From positions 1 through 64,000 of the forward strand of contig NZ_QPEP01000004.1 of assembly GCF_003577475.1 (NCBI RefSeq): a stretch of 64,000 nt of DNA. Reading direction: 5' to 3'. Positions 17,935 to 26,327 of the stretch are shown piece after piece. The DNA is from Salinibius halmophilus. GTDB taxonomy: Bacteria; Pseudomonadota; Gammaproteobacteria; Pseudomonadales; Natronospirillaceae. The translations under genes were made by a program, and so were the position numbers. The notes under the pieces were generated by a model. The model was not told where the DNA came from, did not search any database, and saw nothing but the letters and a program-made list of their open reading frames with translations. Every line of letters begins with the position of its first letter. The stretch's first letter is position 1.

Positions 17935-19854
17935 TCAGGCGAAGCCGCGCTCGCTTGCCATTACCTGTAATACACGTTGCGCCGCTTTGCTCTCATCTAG
18001 CGCTATAACAGACTGGGTTAGGCGGCGTCGCCAATTTGGATACTGTGACTCCTCGGTGCCAGGAATATTGACGGGCCGGCTCTCAAACAGCAAATCTTCT
18101 AATTGAATACTTACCCATTGAGCTGGGCTAGCTGCCAAGTACTCGTGTAAGCGCACAAGCATTTCTTCATCCCAATGATCGCTACGATAGCCGATGGTGT
18201 TAGCGATAGCCCACCGTGCATGCTCCCGTTCTTGGTATTGCTCATTGGCCTGCTGCTCATCCAGTAGCCCGAGCTGGCGGCGAAGATCGATATCCTCCCC
18301 CTGCCAATAACAAGCTAATGGCGGCATGTCGTGGCTACTCAATAATGCCAATGCTTGGCGCTTTACTGTCCGGTAAGTGGGTAAACGATCCCCTTCACGC
18401 TCGTACAACAATACCTGCATCGACAAGTAGTTCTGCGCCGGGAAGGTCTCGCGCACTTCGTCGGGGACAGTTCCTAAGTCCTCGGCGACCACAACACAGT
18501 CGCGCTTTTGTGAGACTAAGTTAAGCAATGCCACGTGCGATTGAAAATCATAGTTCACATACGCACCCTCGGTTGCGGGTGCATGCGACGGTACCGCCCA
18601 TATCCGCATCAAACCCATAGCATGATCAATGCGTAAAGCGCCACCAAGGGCCATATTAGCATCCATTAGTTCAACAAAATCTTTACCACTCGTAGCTGCT
18701 AATGCTTCGGGGTGAGTGATTGGCATGCCCCATATTTGTCCGGTTGGACCAAATGGATCCGGAGGTGCGCCCATATCAAGGCCAGAAACCAGCTGTTTAG
18801 CACGGCGTTTGCCTTCTGAACCAGACCCTACACAGCCAACGGCCAAGTCGATGTACAACCCAACCGGCATATGCAACTTTTCGCAAGCAGCCTGTGCTTG
18901 CTGTAACTGCATGACCGCTAACCATTGGCAGAAAGCGATAAAGGTCACCAAGCGTGATTTGACGTTTTTACCACGTTTACAGATCGATTTGGCTTCGTGC
19001 TGTGCATAATACTCGAGCGTATCACCCTGCTCCGCTCGCCAATTACAAAACGCTTGCCAGTGTGATGATTTCGACGCAACAGCGAACTGCCTCGCAAGTG
19101 CCTGCCATTTAATTTTTACCACAGCGGGGTAATCGATGAACTCCTGCTGACGAACTCGCTCACGCCATTCAGTAACATCTTTGCGCGCTCGCCATCCACT
19201 AATTGCGTCAGCAAACGGCGTAGCATCTGGATCCAAGTACCAAATATTTAACCATGCTCGGTCGCCAGGGCTATAAGGACTTGCCATCTCAGGCGTTGCC
19301 AAAGACAGGGCATGAAGCGGATTTAAGCCGATAAACCCTGGCTGATACGGTGCCAGCTGCTCGATTAATGCCACCAATGAGCTAAAATCGCCGATCCCCC
19401 AATCATCATGGCGGCGAAGCGAATAAAGCTGCACCGCAGGCCCCCACAATCTGTTCGTCGGCGGCGCAACGGCACAACTTGGCGCAATGGCAATGATCGA
19501 ATGGTAAACAGATACGCCTGCCACATTAATCGTTAACTCACCATGCTGACCCTCTCGCCAGGGTAAACAAACACTCAGCAGCCCATTATCAAAAGGTAAA
19601 TCATGACTTAAATAGCGGTATTGTTCGCCTGCCCAGTTTACTTCTATCACTTGCCCTATTGCTTGCTGGTCGAAGGGCACTTGAACGCAGCCGTCTTGCG
19701 TGATCACGTGAAACTGATGTTTTAGGTTGTTTGCTGTTTTGCTCAAAGCCGATGCAACGATATTGCGAGACTTCTCGTCGATTTCTTGCCACTGGCCTGC
19801 CGCGTTTACAAATCCATGTAACAACTCATGACCGTAGTATGTGCGCTTACTCAT
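17935..19854 (-). CDS. malQ: 4-alpha-glucanotransferase (amylomaltase)
   Basis: Transfers glucan units between maltodextrins and releases glucose; GH77 enzyme, cytosolic. The 639 residues compare with 694 in E. coli MalQ. It carries the GH77 elements: WGIGDFSSL near residue 155, YIDLAVGCVG, LRIDHAMGLMRIW (about 405-417, with the nucleophile Asp), VVAEDLGTVPDEV (about 455-467, acid/base Glu) and SSHDMPPL (third carboxylate). It begins eight bases after the glk stop, so glucose it releases is phosphorylated by its operon partner. No glycogen or maltose transport genes are in the window. Confidence 0.95.
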   Translation of the reverse strand: MSKRTYYGHELLHGFVNAAGQWQEIDEKSRNIVASALSKTANNLKHQFHVITQDGCVQVPFDQQAIGQVIEVNWAGEQYRYLSHDLPFDNGLLSVCLPWREGQHGELTINVAGVSVYHSIIAIAPSCAVAPPTNRLWGPAVQLYSLRRHDDWGIGDFSSLVALIEQLAPYQPGFIGLNPLHALSLATPEMASPYSPGDRAWLNIWYLDPDATPFADAISGWRARKDVTEWRERVRQQEFIDYPAVVKIKWQALARQFAVASKSSHWQAFCNWRAEQGDTLEYYAQHEAKSICKRGKNVKSRLVTFIAFCQWLAVMQLQQAQAACEKLHMPVGLYIDLAVGCVGSGSEGKRRAKQLVSGLDMGAPPDPFGPTGQIWGMPITHPEALAATSGKDFVELMDANMALGGALRIDHAMGLMRIWAVPSHAPATEGAYVNYDFQSHVALLNLVSQKRDCVVVAEDLGTVPDEVRETFPAQNYLSMQVLLYEREGDRLPTYRTVKRQALALLSSHDMPPLACYWQGEDIDLRRQLGLLDEQQANEQYQEREHARWAIANTIGYRSDHWDEEMLVRLHEYLAASPAQWVSIQLEDLLFESRPVNIPGTEESQYPNWRRRLTQSVIALDESKAAQRVLQVMASERGFA

Positions 19855-19862
19855 TTAGGCAA

Positions 19863-20813
19863 TCAGCTCCATGTTTTAGCAATTTGTGCAACACCTAGTA
19901 GCCCAGGTTGTTCCGCTATGACTAAGTGTAGTGGCACTTGTTGAAGATAGGATGTAAATCGGCCTTTATTAACAAACCGTTGTAGCAATCGGTCATGCTC
20001 TAACCAAGGGCGCAAGTGAGACACCAAACCACCAGATAGATACACGCCGCCGGTCGCACCATGCACAAGGGCCATATCACCGGCGTAGCTGCCCAATAGC
20101 TCACTAAATAGCACCATGGTGCGCAAGGCTAAACTATCGCCATCTAGCGCTGACGCAGTAATCTGTGCGGGCGATTCACAATGGCCTGGCTGGGCGTGCA
20201 AGCGCGCCAATGCCTGGTATAGGTTCAGTAATCCAGGGCCAGATAAAATACGCTCCCATGACACCCGACCAAAACGAGCAGACAAGATATTACCAATCTG
20301 CCATTCTTCTTCAGTAACTGGGGCAAATTGAGCGTGGCCAGCCTCAGTTTCAAGCGTAACCAACTGATTGTGTGGTCGTGCGCAAAGGCCCAAACCTGTA
20401 CCCGGGCCTGTCACTATTCGATTGCCAGCGGCCTGTGGATTAGCTTGTAGTGTAACGAGTTCCTTATCTCCCAACAGTTCTAGTGAGGACCCCTGTGCGG
20501 CAAAATCATTAACAAAGCGAACATCACAACCCAAACGCTCACTCAGCCCCTGCTCTGAGAGCGACCACGAACAGTTCGTCATCTGCACCTGTCCATGATT
20601 GACTGCGCCAGCAATGGCAAGCACAACAAATTCTGGTTGCCCGGCTAGTTGTTGAACGCACGCAGCCATATAGTCATCACCAACCACAACATCTGTTGGA
20701 TGCTGGTGAGCAATCACTTCCGATAGAACCTCAGGTATGATGGGCAAACTAGTATCCAGCGCGAACAATCTCACGTTGGTACCACCTATATCGCCAACGA
20801 CCACCTGTTTCAT
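19863..20813 (-). CDS. glk: Glucokinase
   Basis: ATP-dependent phosphorylation of glucose, cytosolic, of the bacterial Glk family. GDIGGTNVRL is the phosphate-1 loop, VNDFAAQG contains the catalytic Asp, and GPGTGLGLC and ETEAGHAQFAP are the glucose-binding segments. I start at ATG 20813 (MKQVVVGDIGG) because a perfect AGGAGGT site lies just upstream; the longer reading has none. It is the first gene of glk-malQ and is divergent from hexR. A HexR-like palindrome lies about 50 bases upstream, suggesting repression or activation by HexR. Confidence 0.96.
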   Translation of the reverse strand: MKQVVVGDIGGTNVRLFALDTSLPIIPEVLSEVIAHQHPTDVVVGDDYMAACVQQLAGQPEFVVLAIAGAVNHGQVQMTNCSWSLSEQGLSERLGCDVRFVNDFAAQGSSLELLGDKELVTLQANPQAAGNRIVTGPGTGLGLCARPHNQLVTLETEAGHAQFAPVTEEEWQIGNILSARFGRVSWERILSGPGLLNLYQALARLHAQPGHCESPAQITASALDGDSLALRTMVLFSELLGSYAGDMALVHGATGGVYLSGGLVSHLRPWLEHDRLLQRFVNKGRFTSYLQQVPLHLVIAEQPGLLGVAQIAKTWS

Positions 20814-20862
20814 ATTACCTCCTGACATAGTGCAAGGTTTTTCCAAATCTTACAGACTAAAC

Positions 20863-20877
20863 TGTAGTTAAATTACT
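20863..20877. promoter_or_regulatory. HexR-like operator in the glk-hexR divergent region (first copy)
   Basis: TGTAGTTAAATTACT matches the family palindrome TGTARTTAAATTACA in all but the last base. It lies 50 bases upstream of glk. Confidence 0.65.
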
Positions 20878-20885
20878 AAGTTGAC

Positions 20886-20913
20886 TTGACCAGCAACAAA
20901 AAAACCGTATTAC
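20886..20913 (+). promoter_or_regulatory. Candidate hexR promoter
   Basis: -35 TTGACC (20886-20891), a 16-base spacer and -10 TATTAC (20908-20913). The second HexR palindrome covers the predicted start point, as expected for autorepression. Confidence 0.5.
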
Positions 20914-20917
20914 TTCT

Positions 20918-20932
20918 TGTAATAAAATTACA
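20918..20932. promoter_or_regulatory. HexR operator just upstream of hexR
   Basis: TGTAATAAAATTACA is a near-perfect inverted repeat and fits the known HexR consensus (TGTAAT-N3-ATTACA). It lies 27 bases upstream of the hexR start chosen here, between the candidate -10 box and the ribosome binding site. Confidence 0.75.
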
Positions 20933-20958
20933 AACCCTGCATGGCTGGAGAAGTTCCG

Positions 20959-21828
20959 ATGAGCAGCAACATCCTAGAAGTATTAAAATCCAGGTTGGAT
21001 TCACTCAGTCGATCTGAGAGGAAAGTAGCAGAAGTCATCCGTGCCGATCCTCAATCAGCCATCCGTTCAAGCATTGCCGCACTAGCGAAGTCTGCCGATG
21101 TCAGCGAGCCGACTGTCAACCGCTTTTGCCGCAGCCTCGACTGCAGTGGTTTTCCAGACTTTAAACTTCGCTTAGCTCAATGCCTTGCAACAGGAACGCC
21201 ATACGTTAGTAAAAATGTAGAAGCCAATGACGGGGTTCGCGAGTTTAGTAGCAAAATATTCCAAGCAACGATCAATGCGCTGAACGACACTAAGCGGAAT
21301 TTAGATGCACATGAAGTGGAGCGTGCTACCGATGCATTAGCGCAAGCACGGACGATCACGTTTATAGGGTTAGGCGCATCCGGCCCTGTAGCACAAGACG
21401 CGCAACACAAGTTTTTCCGCCTCAATACACCAGTCAACTATTGGGTAGATATAATGAGTCAGCGCATGGCCGCCGCAGCTGCTCATCGCGGCGATGTGCT
21501 TGTTTTTATTTCTAATACCGGGAGAACCATAGCTTTAGTTGAAGCGGCGGAGCTAGCACGCAACGCTGGTGCAACAGTTATCGCTATCACCCATGCTAAC
21601 ACGCCTTTAGCCGACAAAGCCCATATCATTTTAGATGTTGACTGCTCTGAGGACACTGAGATTTACACGCCAATGACATCTCGAATTGTACACCTAACCT
21701 TACTAGATGTTCTGGCGACTGGCGTTTTACTGCGCCGCGGCGAAGACTTCCATGGCCATTTACGCCGCGTTAAAGAATCCCTGTCTGCCACACGTTACGC
21801 GGAGCAACGACTGAAAGCTGATAACTAA
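20959..21828 (+). CDS. hexR: HexR, RpiR-family regulator of central carbon metabolism
   Basis: A transcription factor with an N-terminal helix-turn-helix (about residues 1-75; ALAKSADVSEPTVNRFCRSL is the recognition region) and a C-terminal SIS sugar-phosphate-binding domain (about 120-250; GLGASGPVAQDAQHKF and FISNTGRT bind the phosphosugar). HexR binds KDPG and controls Entner-Doudoroff and glycolytic genes. I start at ATG 20959 because GGAGAAG sits seven bases upstream; an earlier ATG at 20941 is only nine bases beyond the operator and lacks a site. Context supports the function: glk is divergent and pyk downstream, both with matching palindromes. Confidence 0.94.
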   Translation: MSSNILEVLKSRLDSLSRSERKVAEVIRADPQSAIRSSIAALAKSADVSEPTVNRFCRSLDCSGFPDFKLRLAQCLATGTPYVSKNVEANDGVREFSSKIFQATINALNDTKRNLDAHEVERATDALAQARTITFIGLGASGPVAQDAQHKFFRLNTPVNYWVDIMSQRMAAAAAHRGDVLVFISNTGRTIALVEAAELARNAGATVIAITHANTPLADKAHIILDVDCSEDTEIYTPMTSRIVHLTLLDVLATGVLLRRGEDFHGHLRRVKESLSATRYAEQRLKADN

Positions 21829-21889
21829 CTCAACAGCTCATTAATTTTTGTCTATAGTGGCTTCGTCGTTCAAATTTATGATATCATCC

Positions 21890-21904
21890 TGTAAGAAAGT
21901 TACA
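21890..21904. promoter_or_regulatory. HexR-like operator upstream of pyk
   Basis: TGTAAGAAAGTTACA keeps both TGTAA/TTACA arms of the HexR palindrome with the same 15-base spacing as the hexR site. It lies about 195 bases upstream of the pyk start and 60 bases after the hexR stop, so it would act on a pyk promoter in this gap. Confidence 0.6.
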
Positions 21905-21930
21905 GAAATGCGCTTTGAATCGATTTGGCC

Positions 21931-21974
21931 ACTAGTCGGTATTTTATAGGGCATACCTATAGGCCGAAATTAGT
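21931..21974 (+). other. Structured leader segment upstream of pyk
   Basis: A three-part imperfect hairpin: ACTA (21931-21934) with TAGT (21971-21974), CGG (21937-21939) with CCG (21964-21966), and TATAGG (21945-21950) with CCTATA (21956-21961). If transcription begins near the HexR-like site, this lies at the 5' end of a leader of about 190 nt. A second small hairpin, CAACCA (22057-22062) with TGGTTG (22070-22075), is nearer the start. No known riboswitch class is recognised. Confidence 0.35.
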
Positions 21975-22099
21975 CATTCTTGCAGCGGAAGTCATCCCAA
22001 ACCTAAGAATGAAACGTAAGCGTTTTTCAGTAGTGACTAGGGCAGCACTATTGAGGCAACCACATCCGTTGGTTGGTGTTTTGGTAATCAGAGTATTTA

Positions 22100-23530
22100 A
22101 TGCACCGCAGAACAAAAATTGTTACAACGATTGGACCAGCATCCAGCGATGAGTCGATGCTTGCTCAGCTTATTGAGCATGGCACGAATGTTGTGCGGTT
22201 CAATCTTGCACATAATACGCCTGAACGCCTAGCCGCGCACATCGAGAGAGTACGCGCCATCTCGTCGTCGCTGCACAAGTCAATTGGCATATGGGTTGAA
22301 CTCACCAGTGCACACTTACAGCTTGCTAGCCCTAACCGCCCCACCCTAGATGTGATCGCAGGCGATACGATTTATCTTACTGATGACGACAGCGCTTCTG
22401 CATATCATTTTGCTTGCGACCTGGATGTCATTCTGCCTCACATTCGTATCGACGACACCCTATTTTTAGATCGCGGCCGAATACGGCTAACGGTTATCCG
22501 TGTCGACAAAACCCTGATTGCTTGCACCGTCACATCGAAAGGATACATTCACGGTAACGAAAGCCTGCATCGAATGGGGGGTGGCCTAAATTACTCAAAG
22601 CCATCCGCTCAGTTAGAGCAGGAACTTGCAGCCTGTGTGGCGGTGAATGCAGATTTTATCGCACTACCCAATGTGACCAATGCAGATGAAGTGTTACAGG
22701 CAAAAAAACTTGTGCAATCGGCAGATATTCAAGTACTTGCTAAGATCGAACGAGCCGAGGCGGTCGCCAACGAAGATACCCTGCAAGCTATCATTGCAGC
22801 GTCCGATGGCGTTATCGTGTCTCGCCGCGACTTAAGCACAGAAGTTGGCGATGCCGAACTGATTGGTCACCAGAAACTGATTATCCAGCGGGCCCGCTTA
22901 CTCAATAAGTGTGTTGTGACCGCAACTGAAATGATGGCATCCATGCAGCACAACCCTTACCCAACCAGGGCAGAGGTGTTTGATTGTGCTAATGCTGTAT
23001 TGGATGGCACCGACGCCGTTATGTGTTCAGCAGAAACCGCAACAGGTGAGTTTCCATTGGAAACCCTGCAAGCAATGCATAACGCTTGTATTGGCGCAGA
23101 GAAGCAACCTGCAGCCAAAACATCAACGCATAGAATGGATGAAGCATTTACTCGAACTGATGAGGCCATTGCCATGTCGGTTATGTATGCTGCCAACCAT
23201 TTAAAAGGCGTTAAAGCCATTATCTGTTTGACTGAGTCCGGCTCGACGCCGTTATGGATGTCGCGCATTCGCTCTGGCTTACCGATTTTTGCATACACCC
23301 GTCACGCCAAAGCGGCACGCCGTGTTTCGCTTTACCGTGGGGTAGAAGCCATACCATTTGATGTAACCAAACACCCTAACCAGCAAGTGAACCACTTAGC
23401 GGTAGATGTACTGCGCCAGCGCGGAACGGTTCGCGACGGTGATCTTGTTATTTTGTCGAAAGGCGATTTTATGGGCGTACATGGAGGCACGAATGGTATG
23501 CAAATATTGAGTGTGGGCAGCATTCTTTAA
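22100..23530 (+). CDS. Pyruvate kinase family protein with a divergent active site
   Basis: By length (476) and domain order this is PykA-type pyruvate kinase, which converts PEP and ADP to pyruvate and ATP. Lys215 and Glu217 in AKIERAE, Asp244, Thr274 (TATEMM), Arg33 and Asn35 match catalytic or metal residues. However, the usual DLQGPKIR block is replaced by ELTSAHLQ (67-74), Ser in NFSH is Ala37, and ARGDLG is SRRDLS (241-246), so several potassium-, phosphate- and PEP-contacting residues are altered. A HexR-like site and long leader lie upstream, and a terminator follows. It may be a slow or specialised pyruvate kinase; another copy elsewhere is plausible. Confidence 0.85.
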   Translation: MHRRTKIVTTIGPASSDESMLAQLIEHGTNVVRFNLAHNTPERLAAHIERVRAISSSLHKSIGIWVELTSAHLQLASPNRPTLDVIAGDTIYLTDDDSASAYHFACDLDVILPHIRIDDTLFLDRGRIRLTVIRVDKTLIACTVTSKGYIHGNESLHRMGGGLNYSKPSAQLEQELAACVAVNADFIALPNVTNADEVLQAKKLVQSADIQVLAKIERAEAVANEDTLQAIIAASDGVIVSRRDLSTEVGDAELIGHQKLIIQRARLLNKCVVTATEMMASMQHNPYPTRAEVFDCANAVLDGTDAVMCSAETATGEFPLETLQAMHNACIGAEKQPAAKTSTHRMDEAFTRTDEAIAMSVMYAANHLKGVKAIICLTESGSTPLWMSRIRSGLPIFAYTRHAKAARRVSLYRGVEAIPFDVTKHPNQQVNHLAVDVLRQRGTVRDGDLVILSKGDFMGVHGGTNGMQILSVGSIL

Positions 23531-23549
23531 ACATTTTTTAAAACTGGTG

Positions 23550-23584
23550 AAAGCATCAATCGATGATTGGTGCTTTTAATTTTA
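23550..23584 (+). terminator. Intrinsic terminator after pyk
   Basis: AAAGCATCAATC (23550-23561) pairs with GATTGGTGCTTT (23565-23576), with one G-T pair, around a three-base loop and is followed by TTAATTTT. Confidence 0.8.
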
Positions 23585-23626
23585 CAATCGCGTTTTTATC
23601 GCAACCGCGTCAGAGGTTGAAACTCT

Positions 23627-26287
23627 ATGGAACACGATATCGATCCTATCGAAACGCAGGAATGGCTCGATGCTTTGGCATCTGTGGTACGCCACGAAGG
23701 TTCGGACCGAGCTCAATACCTGTTAAAGCAATTGTCTAATGAAGTATCTAGCCAATCAGATACTGATGTGCCATTTGCGATCAACACCCCATACCGCAAC
23801 ACCATTTCAGTGGATGACCAACCACGCTACCCTGGTGACTTGGAGCTTGAACGTCGCATCCAAGCGGTGATCAACTGGAACGCGGTTGCCATGGTTGTTC
23901 GTGCAAACAAGAGTGGTGATGACCTTGGTGGTCACATGTCATCATTCCAGTCATCGGCACTGTTATATGATATTGGTTTCAACCACTTTTGGCGTGCGCC
24001 AAATGATGGCAAAGAAGGCGACCTAATTTATTACCAAGGCCATATTGCGCCGGGTATCTATGCGCGTTCATTCGTTGAAGGCCGCCTAACTGAAGACCAC
24101 ATGGATAACTTCCGACGTGAAGTAGATGGCAAGGGCCTATCGTCTTATCCACACCCTTGGTTAATGCCTGACTATTGGCAGTTCCCAACAGTTTCTATGG
24201 GCCTAGGTCCTATTCAAGCGATCTACCAAGCGCACGTTATGCGCTACCTAAACAACCGTGGTGTTGATATGGGTGATCGTCGTATCTGGGCCTTCCTTGG
24301 TGATGGTGAGTGTGACGAGCCAGAAACACTGGGTGCAATCTCACTGGCGGCGCGCGAAAAGCTAAACAACCTGACTTTCGTGATCAACTGTAACCTACAG
24401 CGTCTAGACGGCCCGGTACGTGGTAACGGCAAGATCATCCAAGAACTTGAAGGCGTATTCCGCGGTGCCGGTTGGAACGTGGTTAAAGTAATCTGGGGTG
24501 CTGGTTGGGACAAGCTGTTCGCTCGTGATAAGTCAGGCCTTCTACAGAAGCGCATGGACGAAGTAGTTGACGGTGAAATGCAAGCCTATAAGGCCCACGG
24601 CGGCGCTTATACGCGTGAACACTTCTTTGGCAAGTACCCAGAGCTACTCGAACTTGTTAAGGACATGACTGACGACGAGATCTACCACCTAGCTCGCGGT
24701 GGTCACGATGCGTACAAGGTTTATGCAGCGTACAAAAATGCTGTCGAAAGCCAAGACAAGCCGACTGTTATTCTTGCTCACACAGTTAAAGGCTATGGCA
24801 TCACCGCTGGTGAAGCACAGAACTCTACACACCAGTTGAAGAAACTAGATGTTGATTCACTAAAAGCCTTCCGTGATCGCTGTGGTGTACCAATTACTGA
24901 TGAACAGTTAGAAGCTGGCGAGATTCCGTTCTACCGCCCAGACGAAAACTCAGACATCATTCAGTACATGAAGAAGCGTCGCCTAGCACTAGGTGGCTAC
25001 CTGCCGCAACGTCGCACTGAGGCAGATGTACAGCTAGAAGTACCATCATTAGATGCCTTCAAAGCGCAGCTAAAAGATACAGGTGACCGCCAGATCTCTA
25101 CCACTATGGCTTTGGTGCGCATGATTTCAACGCTGGCAAAAGATAAGAAAATTGGCGACCGTATCGTGCCAATCGTGCCAGACGAAGCGCGTACCTTCGG
25201 TATGGAAGGCATGTTCCGCCAGATCGGTATCTACGCTGCTGAAGGTCAGAAATATATCCCACAAGATAAGTCTTCTGTGATGTGGTACAAAGAAGACCAA
25301 TCTGGCCAGATTCTACAAGAAGGTATCAACGAAGCAGGTGCATTCAGCTCATGGTTAGCCGCTGCAACGTCTTACAGCAGCCACAACCACACGTTGATTC
25401 CATTCTACTTCTACTACTCAATGTTTGGCTTCCAGCGCATTGGCGACCTAGCATGGGCCGCTGGCGACATGCAAGCTCGTGGTTTCTTGATTGGTGGCAC
25501 ATCAGGTCGTACAACTCTAAACGGTGAAGGCCTGCAGCACCAAGATGGTCACAGCCATATCCAAGCTGGCACCATTCCAAACTGCGTGACTTACGATGCA
25601 ACCTTTAGCTACGAAGTAGCTGTGATCGTACAAGACGGTCTACGCCGCATGGTAGAAGAGAACGAGAGTGTTTATTACTACATCACGACGCTGAACGAAA
25701 ACTATGCGCACCCAGCGATGCCGGAAGGCGCTGAGGAAGGCATTAAGCGTGGTATGTACTTGTTCGAAAGCAACACCAGTAAAGACAGCAAGCGCGCAGT
25801 GCAGCTATTGGGCTCAGGTTCAATCTTTAATGAAGTAACGGCTGCCGCTGAATTGTTGAAAGCGGACTGGGATGTTGATTCAGACATTTGGTCTGTAACC
25901 AGCTACAACGAGCTAACGCGTGACGGCCTAGATGTAGATCGCCACAATATGCTAAATGCCGATGGCGAGCAAAAAGTTGCTTATGTAACCGAGCAGCTAC
26001 AAGGCCGTCCAGGCCCTGTTATCTCGTCTGGTGACTACATGAAGAACTATGCCAACCAGATCCGCGCATGGGTTCCTTCAACCTACCGTGTATTGGGTAC
26101 TGACGGCTTTGGTCGCTCAGACTCTCGCAAGCAGTTGCGCCACTTCTTCGAAGTAAACCGCTACTGGGTAACGGTTGCCGCCCTTAAGTCATTGGCAGAT
26201 GACGGCGTAATCGAAGCGAAAGTCGTCGCTGAAGCAATCAACAAGTACGGCCTGGATATTAACAAGCCGAACCCTGTAACCGTTTGA
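23627..26287 (+). CDS. aceE: Pyruvate dehydrogenase E1 component (homodimeric)
   Basis: Thiamine-diphosphate enzyme that decarboxylates pyruvate and reductively acetylates the lipoyl groups of AceF. The length of 886 equals the E. coli enzyme (887). Family features: the N-terminal AceF-docking segment, then HMSSFQSSA and the ThDP motif beginning GDGECDEPE (about residues 226-234, GDGx22-30N type) in the first domain, and the transketolase-like pyrimidine domain in the second half. It begins about 40 bases after the pyk terminator. No pdhR or recognisable PdhR operator precedes it. aceF follows after a strong hairpin. Confidence 0.98.
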   Translation: MEHDIDPIETQEWLDALASVVRHEGSDRAQYLLKQLSNEVSSQSDTDVPFAINTPYRNTISVDDQPRYPGDLELERRIQAVINWNAVAMVVRANKSGDDLGGHMSSFQSSALLYDIGFNHFWRAPNDGKEGDLIYYQGHIAPGIYARSFVEGRLTEDHMDNFRREVDGKGLSSYPHPWLMPDYWQFPTVSMGLGPIQAIYQAHVMRYLNNRGVDMGDRRIWAFLGDGECDEPETLGAISLAAREKLNNLTFVINCNLQRLDGPVRGNGKIIQELEGVFRGAGWNVVKVIWGAGWDKLFARDKSGLLQKRMDEVVDGEMQAYKAHGGAYTREHFFGKYPELLELVKDMTDDEIYHLARGGHDAYKVYAAYKNAVESQDKPTVILAHTVKGYGITAGEAQNSTHQLKKLDVDSLKAFRDRCGVPITDEQLEAGEIPFYRPDENSDIIQYMKKRRLALGGYLPQRRTEADVQLEVPSLDAFKAQLKDTGDRQISTTMALVRMISTLAKDKKIGDRIVPIVPDEARTFGMEGMFRQIGIYAAEGQKYIPQDKSSVMWYKEDQSGQILQEGINEAGAFSSWLAAATSYSSHNHTLIPFYFYYSMFGFQRIGDLAWAAGDMQARGFLIGGTSGRTTLNGEGLQHQDGHSHIQAGTIPNCVTYDATFSYEVAVIVQDGLRRMVEENESVYYYITTLNENYAHPAMPEGAEEGIKRGMYLFESNTSKDSKRAVQLLGSGSIFNEVTAAAELLKADWDVDSDIWSVTSYNELTRDGLDVDRHNMLNADGEQKVAYVTEQLQGRPGPVISSGDYMKNYANQIRAWVPSTYRVLGTDGFGRSDSRKQLRHFFEVNRYWVTVAALKSLADDGVIEAKVVAEAINKYGLDINKPNPVTV

Positions 26288-26291
26288 TGCC

Positions 26292-26313
26292 CTGCCCGCC
26301 TGTTGGCGGGCAG
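26292..26313 (+). other. Intercistronic hairpin between aceE and aceF
   Basis: CTGCCCGCC (26292-26300) pairs perfectly with GGCGGGCAG (26305-26313) around TGTT. No U-run follows, so it is not a standard terminator. It lies five bases after the aceE stop and 14 before the aceF start. It more likely shields the aceE message from 3' exonucleases or adjusts the aceE/aceF ratio. Confidence 0.8.
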
Positions 26314-26327
26314 CTTAGGAGTCACAC

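Noticed and set aside
21925-22152. A 75-codon ORF in the pyk leader as a gene
   Set aside because: It overlaps pyk in another frame and lacks a Shine-Dalgarno; the leader's stem-loops explain the region better.
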